Part shown: positions 8,871-17,204 of the stretch, one piece after another
Layout: every line of letters starts with the position of its first letter
How positions within the stretch are numbered: the stretch's first letter is position 1
NCBI GenBank assembly: GCA_934725735.1
Contig: CAKVCP010000002.1
Span: forward strand, 1-59,358
Length of the DNA stretch: 59,358 nucleotides
Direction of reading: 5' to 3'
Origin: an uncultured Thermoguttaceae bacterium
Lineage (GTDB): Bacteria > Planctomycetota > Planctomycetia > Pirellulales > Thermoguttaceae
Notes under the pieces: model-generated
What the model was told of the DNA's origin: nothing
Seen by the model: the letters and a program-made list of their open reading frames with translations, nothing else
Databases searched by the model: none
Made by a program: the position numbers and the translations under genes

Positions 8871-8909
8871 GAGCCTGGACAAGGCGCTTACGTCCCAACG
8901 TCCAGGCTC
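8871..8909 (-). other. Stem-loop downstream of dapB
   Basis: A 10-bp perfect stem GAGCCTGGAC with GTCCAGGCTC encloses about 19 nt, 32 bp after the dapB stop. On the minus strand it is followed by a pyrimidine-rich TTCCCCTCTT rather than a T-run. It is probably a 3'-end structure or weak terminator for dapB. Confidence 0.5.
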
Positions 8910-8940
8910 CTACTATAAGTTTCGTTAAAACGCCCTCCGA

Positions 8941-9735
8941 TTAGAGGTGCAAAACGTCGTTCATGTCGTACAACCGCCCAGGCTGCTGAGTCGCGAGGAA
9001 CTTCGCCGCCTCGAGGGCGCCCGTCGCGTATGCGTCGCGATTAGAAGAACGGACCGACAGTTCGAGCGTCTCTCCCAAAAGTCCGAAAATAATCGTATGG
9101 CGACCGGGATCGTCCCCCGTTCTCACGGCGTGAAAACCGATTTCGTTGTGCGGACGCGCGCCGACTTTCCCCTCGCGTCCATGACGGAAGGAGTCGATTC
9201 CCATCTCTTTGGCGATGATTTCGCCAAACTTGAGCGCGGTGCCGCTCGGAGCGTCGACCTTGTAACGATGATGACGTTCGATAATCTCGACGTCGGCGTC
9301 GGCGTCTTTCAGAGCGCGCGCGGCGATCTGCGCGAGCTTCATCGTCAAGTTGACGGAAGGGCTCATGCTCGGGGAACGAAGGACGGGAATCGTCTTCGCC
9401 GCTTCTTCGAGACGCGCGAGCTGCTCGGGATTGAGCCCGGTCGTGGCGTAAACCAAAGCGATTTTGCGCTCCAAGCATAGCGCGAGGAGGGAGTCGAACG
9501 CCGCGGGAGACGAGAAGTCGACGACGACATCGGGAGTCGCTTCGGCGGGAAGCTCGGCGGTAATCGGGACGTTGAGACGTCCGACGCCCGCGTTTTCGCC
9601 CGCGTCAAGTCCCAACGCGGGAGAACTGGGGGCGTCGAGAGCGGCGACGATTTGCAACGCGTCGTCGGCGGAACCTAGCGCGACAAGACGTTTCCCCATC
9701 TTCCCCGCCGCTCCGGAAAAAGCAATTTTAACCAT
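8941..9735 (-). CDS. dapB: 4-hydroxy-tetrahydrodipicolinate reductase
   Basis: Reduces the product of DapA with NAD(P)H in the diaminopimelate/lysine pathway. 264 aa, normal length. The N-terminal dinucleotide-binding loop FSGAAGKMGKRL is at about 6-17. DFSSPAAF, YATTGL and SPSMSPSVNLTMKL follow. The catalytic/substrate motif ERHHRYKVDAPSGTALK (about 153-169) carries the conserved paired histidines and lysine. Diaminopimelate is also a peptidoglycan building block. It follows the LysR gene by 44 bp on the same strand; whether that regulator controls it is not shown. Confidence 0.96.
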   Translation of the reverse strand: MVKIAFSGAAGKMGKRLVALGSADDALQIVAALDAPSSPALGLDAGENAGVGRLNVPITAELPAEATPDVVVDFSSPAAFDSLLALCLERKIALVYATTGLNPEQLARLEEAAKTIPVLRSPSMSPSVNLTMKLAQIAARALKDADADVEIIERHHRYKVDAPSGTALKFGEIIAKEMGIDSFRHGREGKVGARPHNEIGFHAVRTGDDPGRHTIIFGLLGETLELSVRSSNRDAYATGALEAAKFLATQQPGRLYDMNDVLHL

Positions 9736-9779
9736 AATAAAAACCTCGTTCTTTCAATACGCGCAAATCTTTCGTTCTA

Positions 9780-10667
9780 TCAACGGATGTGTCCGCCCAA
9801 CGCCTCGATAAACTGAGTCGCCGCCGCGGAAAAGACCTTGCGGCGCTTGTAGATGACGCCGATCGGACGCGTGAGAACGGGAGAAACGAGAGGAATCGCG
9901 ACGAGTTGGCCGCGCTCGATTTCGTTCTGAACCGTCGGAAGGGGAAGGATGCTTATGCCGAGGCCGACTTCGATCGCTTGTTTGATCGTTTCAATATTGT
10001 CGAATTCCGTCACGACGTTGACGCGCACGCCGTTTTGGCGCATCGTCTTGTCGGTTTCGCGACGGATCGGCAAATCGCGTTCGAACGCGACGAAATCCAA
10101 GCCTTGAAGGCTGTCGATTTTGACGCCCGCTTTTTCCTTCGCGATCGGATGTTCCGGAGAAGCGACGACGTACATCTCTTCGGAACGAAGAGGAATCACG
10201 TTGATTTCAGGGGACGCCGCCGGGTAGGAGATGATCCCTAAGTCCGCTTCGGAGCTGAAGACGGCTTGATAGACCTTGTCGGGATGGAGGAATTCAAGGC
10301 GGATCTTAGAGCGCGGATGCTCCTTCATGAACTCGCGCATGCACTTGCTCATGTCGTGCAAACCGACGGAGTAAATCGCCGCGACGCGAATGACGCCCCC
10401 GTCCTGCATGAAATTCGATTGAACGCGCGAAATAATAGAATCATAGGTTTCAAGAATTTCACGGAAACCTTCGTAGCATACTTTACCTTCGGGCGTCAGT
10501 ACGAAAGGCCGCTTTGAACGATCGACGAGCTGAGCGCCGAGCTGTTTTTCAAGGCGATGAATCGACTGAGTCGCCGCAGACTGGCTGATATTATTAGCTT
10601 TCGCGCCGCGGGAAAAACTCTGATAGTAAACAACGTCGCAAAAAATCCTAAAAGTTTCTGTATTCAT
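9780..10667 (-). CDS. LysR-family transcriptional regulator
   Basis: 295 aa from the ATG beginning MNTETFRIFCDVVYYQSFSR, the standard LysR N-terminus; 14 extra in-frame residues upstream do not fit the family. The winged helix-turn-helix occupies about residues 1-60 (AKANNISQSAATQSIHRLEK). An effector-binding domain of the periplasmic-binding-protein type follows, with the typical AIEVGLGISILPLP segment. The short DNA-binding helix and the TPEG motif are intact. It sits upstream of dapB and divergent from the Tat-exported di-heme gene across an AT-rich gap, the arrangement in which a LysR often controls the divergent gene. Its ligand is unknown. Confidence 0.9.
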   Translation of the reverse strand: MNTETFRIFCDVVYYQSFSRGAKANNISQSAATQSIHRLEKQLGAQLVDRSKRPFVLTPEGKVCYEGFREILETYDSIISRVQSNFMQDGGVIRVAAIYSVGLHDMSKCMREFMKEHPRSKIRLEFLHPDKVYQAVFSSEADLGIISYPAASPEINVIPLRSEEMYVVASPEHPIAKEKAGVKIDSLQGLDFVAFERDLPIRRETDKTMRQNGVRVNVVTEFDNIETIKQAIEVGLGISILPLPTVQNEIERGQLVAIPLVSPVLTRPIGVIYKRRKVFSAAATQFIEALGGHIR

Positions 10668-11121
10668 AATAACAATTCTGTTTCTTCTAGCGGTGACGGG
10701 TTGCCCCATAAGCGTAAATAATTGTCTAAGGAAAGAAAAAAACGCTTGAAAGAAAACGCCATTCCATTTCCAGGTGGTCGTAAGTAATTATTTACTCTTT
10801 AATCAGAAAGTTTTGAATAGAAGTCCAGCGCAAGAAAGCTAGAATAATCAAAACCCCTAAAAACTCACATTTTAAATATTAACCAATCAAAAAACTAATT
10901 CAAGACCTGAAGGTCTTATTTATTATAACTTTTTATAAGAAACATCAAAATTACCGAAATTAAACTCTCCTTTTATTTCCTTCAATTACCGATATAATAT
11001 CCAAAATAGAACAGGCGAACAGTTAAGCGCACCTCTATTTCGAGTTACGTTCGTTTTGTGAATACTTGGCATACTTACAAATGTTATACTTTGTCATACA
11101 ATACAATTAGGAGACGTCAGA
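10668..11121. other. AT-rich intergenic region between divergent genes
   Basis: About 450 bp, strikingly AT-rich compared with the neighbouring genes, with no supported coding region. It must hold the promoters for the LysR gene (minus) and the di-heme gene (plus). A possible plus promoter is TTACAA (11075-11080), 16 bp, TACAAT (11097-11102), giving a very short leader. No clear operator was identified. Confidence 0.5.
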
Positions 11122-11967
11122 ATGAGTTTGGTCAATAGACGCGACGCGTTGAAGACAGTCGGCGCGAGCGTTGGCGCGTTATTAGTAGCAGGCGCCGCCA
11201 AGACGGCTAACGCCGCCGCGAGCGCGCAGGTCGTCGCCACCTTGAATCCCGCAAAAGTTCCCGGAAAAGAAGCGTGGAAGTTTGCTCCCATCGATCCCGA
11301 TCAAGTCGCGAAGGACGCCTACGACGGTTACAAAAAGGGTCACTGCATGAACACGACCTTCGTAGCGATCGTGACCAACGTCGCCAAAGCGTTGAAAAAA
11401 ACGGATCCCGCGGCGGCGCAAGTCCTTGAATCCTTCCCATTCCATATGTTCAACTACGGCGCTTCGGGAGCGAACGGAAACGGGACGCTTTGCGGTTCCG
11501 TGAACGGCGCGATGGCCGCGGTCAACCTCTTCGTCTCCGAAGAGAAAACGCTCAAGGCGATCCTCAACGAAGTCAGCATCTACTACGAACGCACGATGCT
11601 CCCCATTTACAAGCCTGAGGGAGAAGAAGACGAAGCGTTCCCGCAAACGATTTCCAATTCGGTTCTTTGCCACGTTTCGAGCGGAAAATGGTGCGCGCTC
11701 GCGCAAGTGCAATCGGGTTCTCCGGAGCGAACGGAGCGCTGCACAAGACTCTCCGCCGACATTGCGAAGAAGACGGCGGAACTTCTTAACCTGAACGTCG
11801 CCGCGTTCCATACGAGCGACGTCGCTCCCGTCGTCACGCTCAAGCGCACGCAGCCGACCTCCGCGTGTATCACGTGCCACGATAAGGGCGGTTCCGTCGG
11901 CAATATCATCGGCAAGATGACCTGCACCGAATGTCATGACGACAAAACGCCGGACAATCATCAGTGA
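11122..11967 (+). CDS. Tat-exported C-GCAxxG-type di-heme protein (split-Soret cytochrome c-like)
   Basis: 281 aa. A twin-arginine signal (NRRDALKTVG then an Ala/Gly-rich stretch ending near NAAASA) indicates export of a folded cofactor-bearing protein. The central region has the cysteine pattern of the C-GCAxxG-C-C family: GHCMNTTF, GTLCGSVNGAM, SVLCHVSSGKWC. Two c-type heme sites lie at the C-terminus, CITCH (249-253) and CTECH (268-272). Split-Soret cytochromes of anaerobes combine these same parts. The role is presumably extracytoplasmic electron transfer; partners are unknown. AGGAG lies 7 nt before the start. A terminator separates it from nadB. Confidence 0.7.
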   Translation: MSLVNRRDALKTVGASVGALLVAGAAKTANAAASAQVVATLNPAKVPGKEAWKFAPIDPDQVAKDAYDGYKKGHCMNTTFVAIVTNVAKALKKTDPAAAQVLESFPFHMFNYGASGANGNGTLCGSVNGAMAAVNLFVSEEKTLKAILNEVSIYYERTMLPIYKPEGEEDEAFPQTISNSVLCHVSSGKWCALAQVQSGSPERTERCTRLSADIAKKTAELLNLNVAAFHTSDVAPVVTLKRTQPTSACITCHDKGGSVGNIIGKMTCTECHDDKTPDNHQ

Positions 11968-12012
11968 AAATGAAACGGAACTTGACGCGTTCCGTCACTT
12001 AACAACGCGCGA

Positions 12013-12046
12013 TAAAGCGCCGCCTCCACGCGGCGCTTTATTTTAA
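12013..12046 (+). terminator. Terminator after the di-heme gene
   Basis: An 11-bp perfect stem TAAAGCGCCGC (12013-12023) with GCGGCGCTTTA (12030-12040), followed by TTTTAATATT. Confidence 0.85.
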
Positions 12047-12088
12047 TATTAAGCGTCGACAACGTTCAACTTTAGAGGACGAACTACT

Positions 12089-13756
12089 ATGGCAGCCGTT
12101 GACTGCGAAAATCGCGAGATAAAGATCTCTGGGACGCCACGTTATTTGGCGCCGTTTCATGCGAAATTGCACCCTCATTTCTTCACAGACGTTCTCGTTA
12201 TCGGCGGCGGACTCGCGGGCTTGACCGCCGCGCTCTCCGTCGATCCGTCTCTGAAAGTCCTCGTCGTGTGCAAATCGGGTCTGAACGTTTCTAATAGCGT
12301 AAAGGCGCAAGGAGGAATCGCCACCGTGTGGGACGTTCCGGACGACAAGGTCGAGAATCACATCAAGGACACCCTCGTCGCGGGGGGCGCCTTATGCGAT
12401 AAGGAAACGGTTGAAATGATCGTCACTCGCGGGCCGGGGGAAGTGCGCAAGCTTCTCGACTACGGCACGAAGTTCGATCGCGACGAAAACGGCAAAATTC
12501 TTCTCGGACGCGAAGGGGGTCACGACCATTTCCGCGTCTTGCACGCGAACGGCGACTCCACGGGCGCAGAAATCATTAGGGCGACGGTCGAAGAGGTTCG
12601 GAGTCGCCCTAATATTCGCGTTTGGGAAGACACGTTCACCCTCGACCTTCTCACCTTCGACAACTTCTGCCGCGGCGCCGTCGTTTATTGGAAGAAAGAA
12701 GGCGAAACCGAGCTGATCTGGGCCAAGCAAACAATCTTGGCGACCGGCGGGGTCGGGCAAGTCTATCGAGAAACGACGAATCCGCAATGCGCCACCGGCG
12801 ACGGGGTTGCGATGGCGTTCCGCGCGGGCGCGGTCTGCCGCGACGTGGAATTTTTGCAGTTCCATCCGACGGTGCTCTACATCGCGGGGGGTAGTCGCAG
12901 TCTTATCACGGAAGCGATGCGCGGCGAAGGAGCGCGTCTTGTCGACAAGAACGGCTACCGTTTCATGAAGGATTACGACGAACGCGGCGAACTTGCGCCT
13001 CGCGACGTCGTGAGCCGTTCGATCGTAAAGCAAATGGTGAAGACGGAGTCCTCGAACGTCTTCCTCGATCTCACGCACAAGGACGCCGCGTGGATTCGCA
13101 AACGCTTCCCCGGCATCTATCAGATCTGCTCCGAATTCAACATCGACATTACGAAGGATCGCATCCCGGTGCGTCCCGGCGCGCACTACGCCATGGGCGG
13201 CGTTCTCGTCGATCATACCGGACGCACGACGCTGCGCGGTCTGTGGGCGGCGGGCGAAGTCTCCAGCACCGGTCTTCACGGCGCGAATCGTCTCGCGTCG
13301 AACAGTCTGCTCGAGGCGCTCGTTTACGGCGAAATGACCGGACGACTCGCGGGTGAAATCGCGCTTGCCGAACCGGACGAATATCGCGCGCTTCCCCTCG
13401 AAAATCCGCCGAAGCGAACGTCGACAAGCGAAACGAAACTCGACGTCGGCGACATTCGCAACTCGCTCAAGAGCGTCATGCAACGAAAATGCGGCGTCAT
13501 GCGCAACGAAACCGAGCTGACCGAAGCGCTCGAAAGCATTAAAACCTGGTCGCAGATTCTTCTTTCCAAGCAGTTTTCGACGGAAGAAGCGTGGGAAGCG
13601 CAGAATATGCTCGTCGTCGCGCGCCTCATCGTCGAAGGCGCCCTCCAACGTCGCGAAACTCGCGGAGGACACAACCGAAGCGATTACCCGATCTTCGACC
13701 CGAACGCCCCCGCGATTCACTCCCTCTTCGTCAACGAATCCGTCGTTCTGCGGTAA
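12089..13756 (+). CDS. nadB: L-aspartate oxidase
   Basis: Oxidises aspartate to iminoaspartate with FAD, the first step of de novo NAD synthesis. 555 aa. The FAD-binding loop IGGGLAGLTAALS is at about 38-50. Family motifs KAQGGIA, LGREGGHD, QFHPT, and RPGAHYAMGGV..D..GRT follow. Near the capping domain LWAAGEVSSTGLHGANRLASNSLLEALVYG is characteristic of NadB rather than succinate dehydrogenase SdhA. The C-terminal helical domain is present. The other NAD genes (nadA, nadC) are not in this window. About 30 extra N-terminal residues precede the first strand. Confidence 0.93.
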   Translation: MAAVDCENREIKISGTPRYLAPFHAKLHPHFFTDVLVIGGGLAGLTAALSVDPSLKVLVVCKSGLNVSNSVKAQGGIATVWDVPDDKVENHIKDTLVAGGALCDKETVEMIVTRGPGEVRKLLDYGTKFDRDENGKILLGREGGHDHFRVLHANGDSTGAEIIRATVEEVRSRPNIRVWEDTFTLDLLTFDNFCRGAVVYWKKEGETELIWAKQTILATGGVGQVYRETTNPQCATGDGVAMAFRAGAVCRDVEFLQFHPTVLYIAGGSRSLITEAMRGEGARLVDKNGYRFMKDYDERGELAPRDVVSRSIVKQMVKTESSNVFLDLTHKDAAWIRKRFPGIYQICSEFNIDITKDRIPVRPGAHYAMGGVLVDHTGRTTLRGLWAAGEVSSTGLHGANRLASNSLLEALVYGEMTGRLAGEIALAEPDEYRALPLENPPKRTSTSETKLDVGDIRNSLKSVMQRKCGVMRNETELTEALESIKTWSQILLSKQFSTEEAWEAQNMLVVARLIVEGALQRRETRGGHNRSDYPIFDPNAPAIHSLFVNESVVLR

Positions 13757-13814
13757 ATCGGATTGCCGTTTCTCCACGAAGGGCGCTTCGCGCGTCCTTC
13801 GACGCCCAAATCAA

Positions 13815-13855
13815 ATAAAAAAGGCGCGTGTCTCTTTCACGCGCCTCTTTTATTT
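13815..13855. terminator. Bidirectional terminator between nadB and trmB
   Basis: Stem AGGCGCGTG (13822-13830) with CACGCGCCT (13838-13846), A-rich on the left and TCTTTTATTTT on the right. It serves both converging genes. Confidence 0.85.
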
Positions 13856-13870
13856 TCAAATGTCGATCGC

Positions 13871-14614
13871 TCACATCTTCACGAAATAGGAACGATAGAC
13901 CGGAAGATCGTTCAATCGGGTTCGTCGTTCGAAATGGGTCAAGAAATCCATTTCGTTCTCCGCAGGACGTTCCATCACGGGGAATGGTCCGACGAGAGAG
14001 GTCGAGGTTTTGATCGTCTCGACGCCCGTTTCGAAGTATTCTTTCACGTCGGTCCAGAAATGGAGCTTCCCCCCCTTCATGAGCTTCGCCTCAACGTCGC
14101 GTACGACGGAGGATCGAACGATTCGTCGTTTACGGTGCGCCTTCTTCCACCAAGGATCGGGGAAGTAGATATGGGCGGCGGTCAGCGACTCCGCAGGCAC
14201 AAGTTCGCGCAAAACCTTTGCGGCGTCCGCGGCCATCATGACCCCGTTGACGGCGTTTTTCTTGGCAAGTCGCGAAGCGGAAATCAACGCGTAACGGTAA
14301 GCGAGTTCGACGCCGAGAAAATTATGCTCGGGGCAACTTGCCGCGGCGTTGCTGATGAAGAGTCCCTTTCCGGATCCGATTTCAAACTCCAGAGGAGCGA
14401 CGCGGCCAAAGAGGCGGTTGGAAAACTCCTCGAAAGACATGTTCGCCAAGGAGTCGTAAGGGATTCTCGCGACCTTGTCGGCTCCGTCTCCCGGCTGCGC
14501 GAGCGCCGCCGTTTCCGGGTCAAGAGGCGCGTCGGGATATTCGACTTCCATCGGCAAGAAGTAATGCGAGAGGTCTAAAGCCCCTTGGATTTTTGGCAAC
14601 GAACGGCGCGGCAT
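13871..14614 (-). CDS. trmB: tRNA (guanine-N7)-methyltransferase
   Basis: Makes m7G46 in tRNA variable loops using S-adenosylmethionine. 247 aa. The SAM site is LEFEIGSGKGLFISNAA and the family signature IYFPDPWWKKAHRKRRIV follows at about residues 150-167. The C-terminal strand contains the late TDVKEYFETG and TxFErr elements. About 75 N-terminal residues precede the methyltransferase core, longer than in E. coli. It lies 24-35 bp downstream of the FabZ homologue on the same strand, so the two are probably co-transcribed. Confidence 0.93.
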   Translation of the reverse strand: MPRRSLPKIQGALDLSHYFLPMEVEYPDAPLDPETAALAQPGDGADKVARIPYDSLANMSFEEFSNRLFGRVAPLEFEIGSGKGLFISNAAASCPEHNFLGVELAYRYALISASRLAKKNAVNGVMMAADAAKVLRELVPAESLTAAHIYFPDPWWKKAHRKRRIVRSSVVRDVEAKLMKGGKLHFWTDVKEYFETGVETIKTSTSLVGPFPVMERPAENEMDFLTHFERRTRLNDLPVYRSYFVKM

Positions 14615-14649
14615 AATCGTAGCTCCTAATATCTAAATAGCGACAAAAA

Positions 14650-15138
14650 TCATTGGATAGGAAGAGGAACGCCCTTGAGCACGCCTTCGCAAACAATCGC
14701 GTCGCGCACGATGCACATGAAACGCGCCGTAATAAGGATTTTGCGCCATTTGATCATCTCGGACTGGATGACGACGCGGTCGCCGGGTCGCACCATGCCG
14801 CGGAACTTGACCTCTTCCAGACCGGCAAATCCCATGACCGCCCCGTTAAACATATTGTGCTTCGTGGTGAAATAACTCGCCATCTGAGCGGCGACTTCGC
14901 AGAGAACCACGCCCGGAGTCAGCGGGAATTCGGGCATGTGACCGCGCACCCAGAACTCCTTGTCCGTCATATCCTTATAGCCGACGCAACGTTTTTCGTC
15001 AAAGTTATCGTAAAGGATCGCCGTAAGCTGCTCCATCTCGTAACGCTGATGGTTGTATTTGCGAATATCCTCGATCGTGGCGATAGGTTTGTTTTCGTCG
15101 TAAAGAGACGGATCAACAATCAACTGTCTCTGAATCAT
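14650..15138 (-). CDS. FabZ-like 3-hydroxyacyl-ACP dehydratase with N-terminal extension
   Basis: Hot-dog fold dehydratase expected to dehydrate 3-hydroxyacyl-ACP. 162 aa from MIQRQLIV; GGAGG stands 5 nt before this ATG, while the ATG four codons upstream overlaps that site and is rejected. The catalytic histidine is in RGHMPEFPLTPGVVLCE (H67) with the paired glutamate at E81. About 45 residues come before the usual FabZ start, and the LPHR motif typical of FabZ is missing. This separates it from the canonical FabZ at 27923. It is followed by trmB. Confidence 0.82.
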   Translation of the reverse strand: MIQRQLIVDPSLYDENKPIATIEDIRKYNHQRYEMEQLTAILYDNFDEKRCVGYKDMTDKEFWVRGHMPEFPLTPGVVLCEVAAQMASYFTTKHNMFNGAVMGFAGLEEVKFRGMVRPGDRVVIQSEMIKWRKILITARFMCIVRDAIVCEGVLKGVPLPIQ

Positions 15139-15206
15139 CAAAGCCTCCATGCAAGTAATGAGCTAGAAGGGTGAGGGGAGATTGCGAGAGCGCGAATCTC
15201 CATAGT

Positions 15207-15251
15207 AAAAAAAAAAACACGACCGCGACGTCACACAACGCCGGATCGCGT
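15207..15251 (-). terminator. Terminator after the small basic protein gene
   Basis: On the minus strand ACGCGATC (15244-15251) pairs, with two G-U pairs, to GGTCGTGT (15217-15224), followed by a run of ten or more T. It lies 40 bp beyond the 32-aa gene. Confidence 0.7.
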
Positions 15252-15290
15252 TTTTTATAAGATCACAAAGCGTTCGCAAAGGCGTCGCTA

Positions 15291-15389
15291 TCAGGTCTTG
15301 ACGATTCGGCGCTTTGCGCGACGCGCTTTCGCGTTCGCAGGACGCTTGCCGTGGTTCGCCTTCTTAAGGGTTCTTCCCGGTTTAGACAT
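15291..15389 (-). CDS. Small basic protein, 32 aa (possibly ribosome-associated)
   Basis: A complete tiny gene: AGGAG 8 nt before ATG, 32 codons, TGA at 15291-15293, then its own terminator. The product begins MSKPGRTLKKANHGKRP and ends RRIVKT. More than a third of residues are Lys/Arg and there is no acidic residue. The length, charge and the HGKRP element recall very small ribosomal proteins such as bTHX (which has a YGxxRP element), but the match is too short to assign. It probably binds rRNA or nucleic acid. The strong translation signal argues that it is real. Confidence 0.75.
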   Translation of the reverse strand: MSKPGRTLKKANHGKRPANAKARRAKRRIVKT

Positions 15390-15588
15390 CTTTGAATCTC
15401 CTTTGCTAACAAAACCCAGCGCATTCCTTCCCTGGACGATTAGTCGCAAAGAAAGCGCGCTCGCGCGTAAAACGCGCGAACCTATAATTCACATATCGTT
15501 GACAAACGCGTTCCCGCGCTCGTTTTTTCGCAGTCCAAATAGGCGGTTCCGACTATCGGTCGTACAATCCGCTCAGTTTGTCTCCGAA

Positions 15589-15616
15589 ATTATACCAGCG
15601 CCCGCCTCGTTGAAAA
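15589..15616 (-). promoter_or_regulatory. Possible promoter upstream of the small basic protein gene
   Basis: A perfect -10 TATAAT on the minus strand (15589-15594) with a weak -35 TTTTCA 16 bp upstream. The leader to the ATG at 15389 would be about 190 nt. Confidence 0.4.
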
Positions 15617-15667
15617 GGGGGCGCCACAAAAAAATACGACCTCTTTTTCACGATTACCCGCGGACGA

Positions 15668-16513
15668 CTAACGCTTGGGGAGCTCCAATCCCATAATCCG
15701 CATCAAAAGTTGCAAATCTTGCCACGCGTCTTTTTTCGCCGCAGGATTTCGAAGAAGATACGCCGGATGATAGGTGCAAACAACCTGCGCGCCTCGATAT
15801 TCGTGAACCTCGCCGCGAAGCCGTCCGATCGGCATGGAGACGCCGAGGAGGTTGTTCGCCGCAATCGATCCCAGGCAGCAGATGAAACGCGGCTGAACGA
15901 CGTCAAGGGTCGCTTCTAAAAAGGGACGACACGCTCGCGCTTCCGAATCCGTCGGGTTGCGATTTGCGGGGGGGCGGCACCGAACGATATTGCAGATGTA
16001 GACGGAAGATCGAGGGATCCCCATTCCTTTTTCGATCATGTCGGTGAGCAATTTGCCGCTTCTTCCGACGAACGGTTCGCCGCGCAGGTCTTCCTCGGCG
16101 CCGGGCCCTTCTCCGACAAAGGTCAATTCCGCACATGGATTTCCGGATCCGAAGACGGTTTGGGTGCGACTCGCGGCCAACTCGTCGCATAGGGCGCACT
16201 GCGCGACCTTTTCGGCGATCGCTTTGAGCTGTTCGTCGCGCGCCGCGCAATCGGGGTTCGCCGCAGGTCGATCCGCCATGGGGAGAATATTCGCGGAGGC
16301 GACGCGCGGAGCGGGAGCTTTCGACGCTTGGGGAACTGTCGCGGGGGGAGGAACCGGCCTTCTTCGCGCGGGTGGGGCCGACGCTTCGCGATTCGGAACG
16401 GGAGCGTCTTGACGCATGGCGCCGCGCCAAACTTCTTGAACGCCGGCGCGTTTCAAATCTTCAAGGTACTCGGATAAATAATAATTCAAGGACGTCTTGG
16501 AGAGTTTATCCAT
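15668..16513 (-). CDS. Uracil-DNA glycosylase, family 4 (iron-sulfur type)
   Basis: Removes uracil from DNA to start base-excision repair. 281 aa. Residues 1-85 carry an Ala/Pro-rich linker not needed for catalysis. The catalytic domain has CALCDELAASRTQTVFGSG, then the active-site motif GEGPGAEEDLRGEPFVGRSG, then ICNIVRCRPPANRNP and a C-terminal THPAYLLRNP-like YHPAYLLRN. Cysteines at CALC, CNIVRC/CRPF match those binding a [4Fe-4S] cluster in this family. The linker resembles the N-terminal extension annotated on many planctomycete and proteobacterial family members related to the SPO1 polymerase domain. It is 112 bp downstream of csrA. Confidence 0.9.
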   Translation of the reverse strand: MDKLSKTSLNYYLSEYLEDLKRAGVQEVWRGAMRQDAPVPNREASAPPARRRPVPPPATVPQASKAPAPRVASANILPMADRPAANPDCAARDEQLKAIAEKVAQCALCDELAASRTQTVFGSGNPCAELTFVGEGPGAEEDLRGEPFVGRSGKLLTDMIEKGMGIPRSSVYICNIVRCRPPANRNPTDSEARACRPFLEATLDVVQPRFICCLGSIAANNLLGVSMPIGRLRGEVHEYRGAQVVCTYHPAYLLRNPAAKKDAWQDLQLLMRIMGLELPKR

Positions 16514-16573
16514 GACGGTCGCTCCTATCTCGAATCGGCGCGCCTGAGCGCCTCGGTCTTAGAATCAAGAAAC

Positions 16574-16605
16574 GAAAAGCGCGACCGAAGAGGGCCGCGC
16601 TTCGA
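16574..16605 (-). terminator. Terminator after csrA
   Basis: Stem AAGCGCG + ACC (16577-16586) with GGC + CGCGCTT (16593-16602), one G-U pair. On the minus strand it is followed by TTCGTTTCTT. It lies 20 bp beyond the csrA stop. Confidence 0.7.
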
Positions 16606-16625
16606 GAAGCGTCGACGTCGAAGTC

Positions 16626-17030
16626 TTAACGACGCGACAAGTCGAGTTCCTGATAGGGAGCGCCTTCCTCTTTCGCAGGTTTCGCATGAGCGCGCGACGT
16701 TCTGCGACCGCTCAAAGGCGCTTTGGACGAACGCGAAGGCTCCTCTTTTCTCTCTTTCGCAATCAACGTGTCGACGAACTGCTGGGGACGACGTTGTCGA
16801 CAGCCCTCTTGAGGAATCGCTTCGTCTTGATCCTTCGCACACAAATTCGCGCGGTCGCCAGATTCTTTCTCATGCTGAATCTGTTCGTAAATTTCCTGCC
16901 GATGAACAGGGACGTTAGCGGGCGCTTCCACCCCAAGACGAATACGATCGCCTCGTACGTCCACAATCGTAACGACTATATCGTCGCCAATGTAGATACT
17001 CTGATCCTTATATCTTGACAAAACAAGCAT
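16626..17030 (-). CDS. csrA: Carbon storage regulator CsrA with long C-terminal extension
   Basis: RNA-binding regulator that normally binds GGA motifs in mRNA leaders and changes translation or stability. Residues 1-50 are canonical: MLVLSRYKDQSIYIGDDIVVTIVDV then RIRLGVEAP...VHRQEIYEQI. The total is 134 aa against the usual 60-75. Residues from about 60 on are hydrophilic, rich in Lys, Arg, Glu and Ser, probably disordered, and end in a QELDLSRR tail. AAGGAG precedes the ATG by 8 nt. The leader contains a GC-rich hairpin and several GGA trinucleotides, so autoregulation is possible. See the tandem repeat at 17292-17367. Confidence 0.92.
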   Translation of the reverse strand: MLVLSRYKDQSIYIGDDIVVTIVDVRGDRIRLGVEAPANVPVHRQEIYEQIQHEKESGDRANLCAKDQDEAIPQEGCRQRRPQQFVDTLIAKERKEEPSRSSKAPLSGRRTSRAHAKPAKEEGAPYQELDLSRR

Positions 17031-17204
17031 AGTAACTGCTCCTTCACTGTACTTCTTGCATTGCGCGCGAAAAATCGCGCCGTCCCTTCTCGCCCCGTTG
17101 GATAATCCATACTAACAGGACGAGCGAACGCCTTCAGAAGTTTTATTCATCCGACGGTTGAGTTTACGCGCAAAGACGTCCCGAACAATCAGAAACTAAA
17201 GAGA

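Noticed and set aside
12392..13777. 461-codon open frame antisense to nadB
   Set aside because: It is the mirror frame of a CG-rich coding gene, has an Arg/Phe/Asp/Val-rich shadow composition, and matches no family, whereas nadB on the plus strand has all its motifs.
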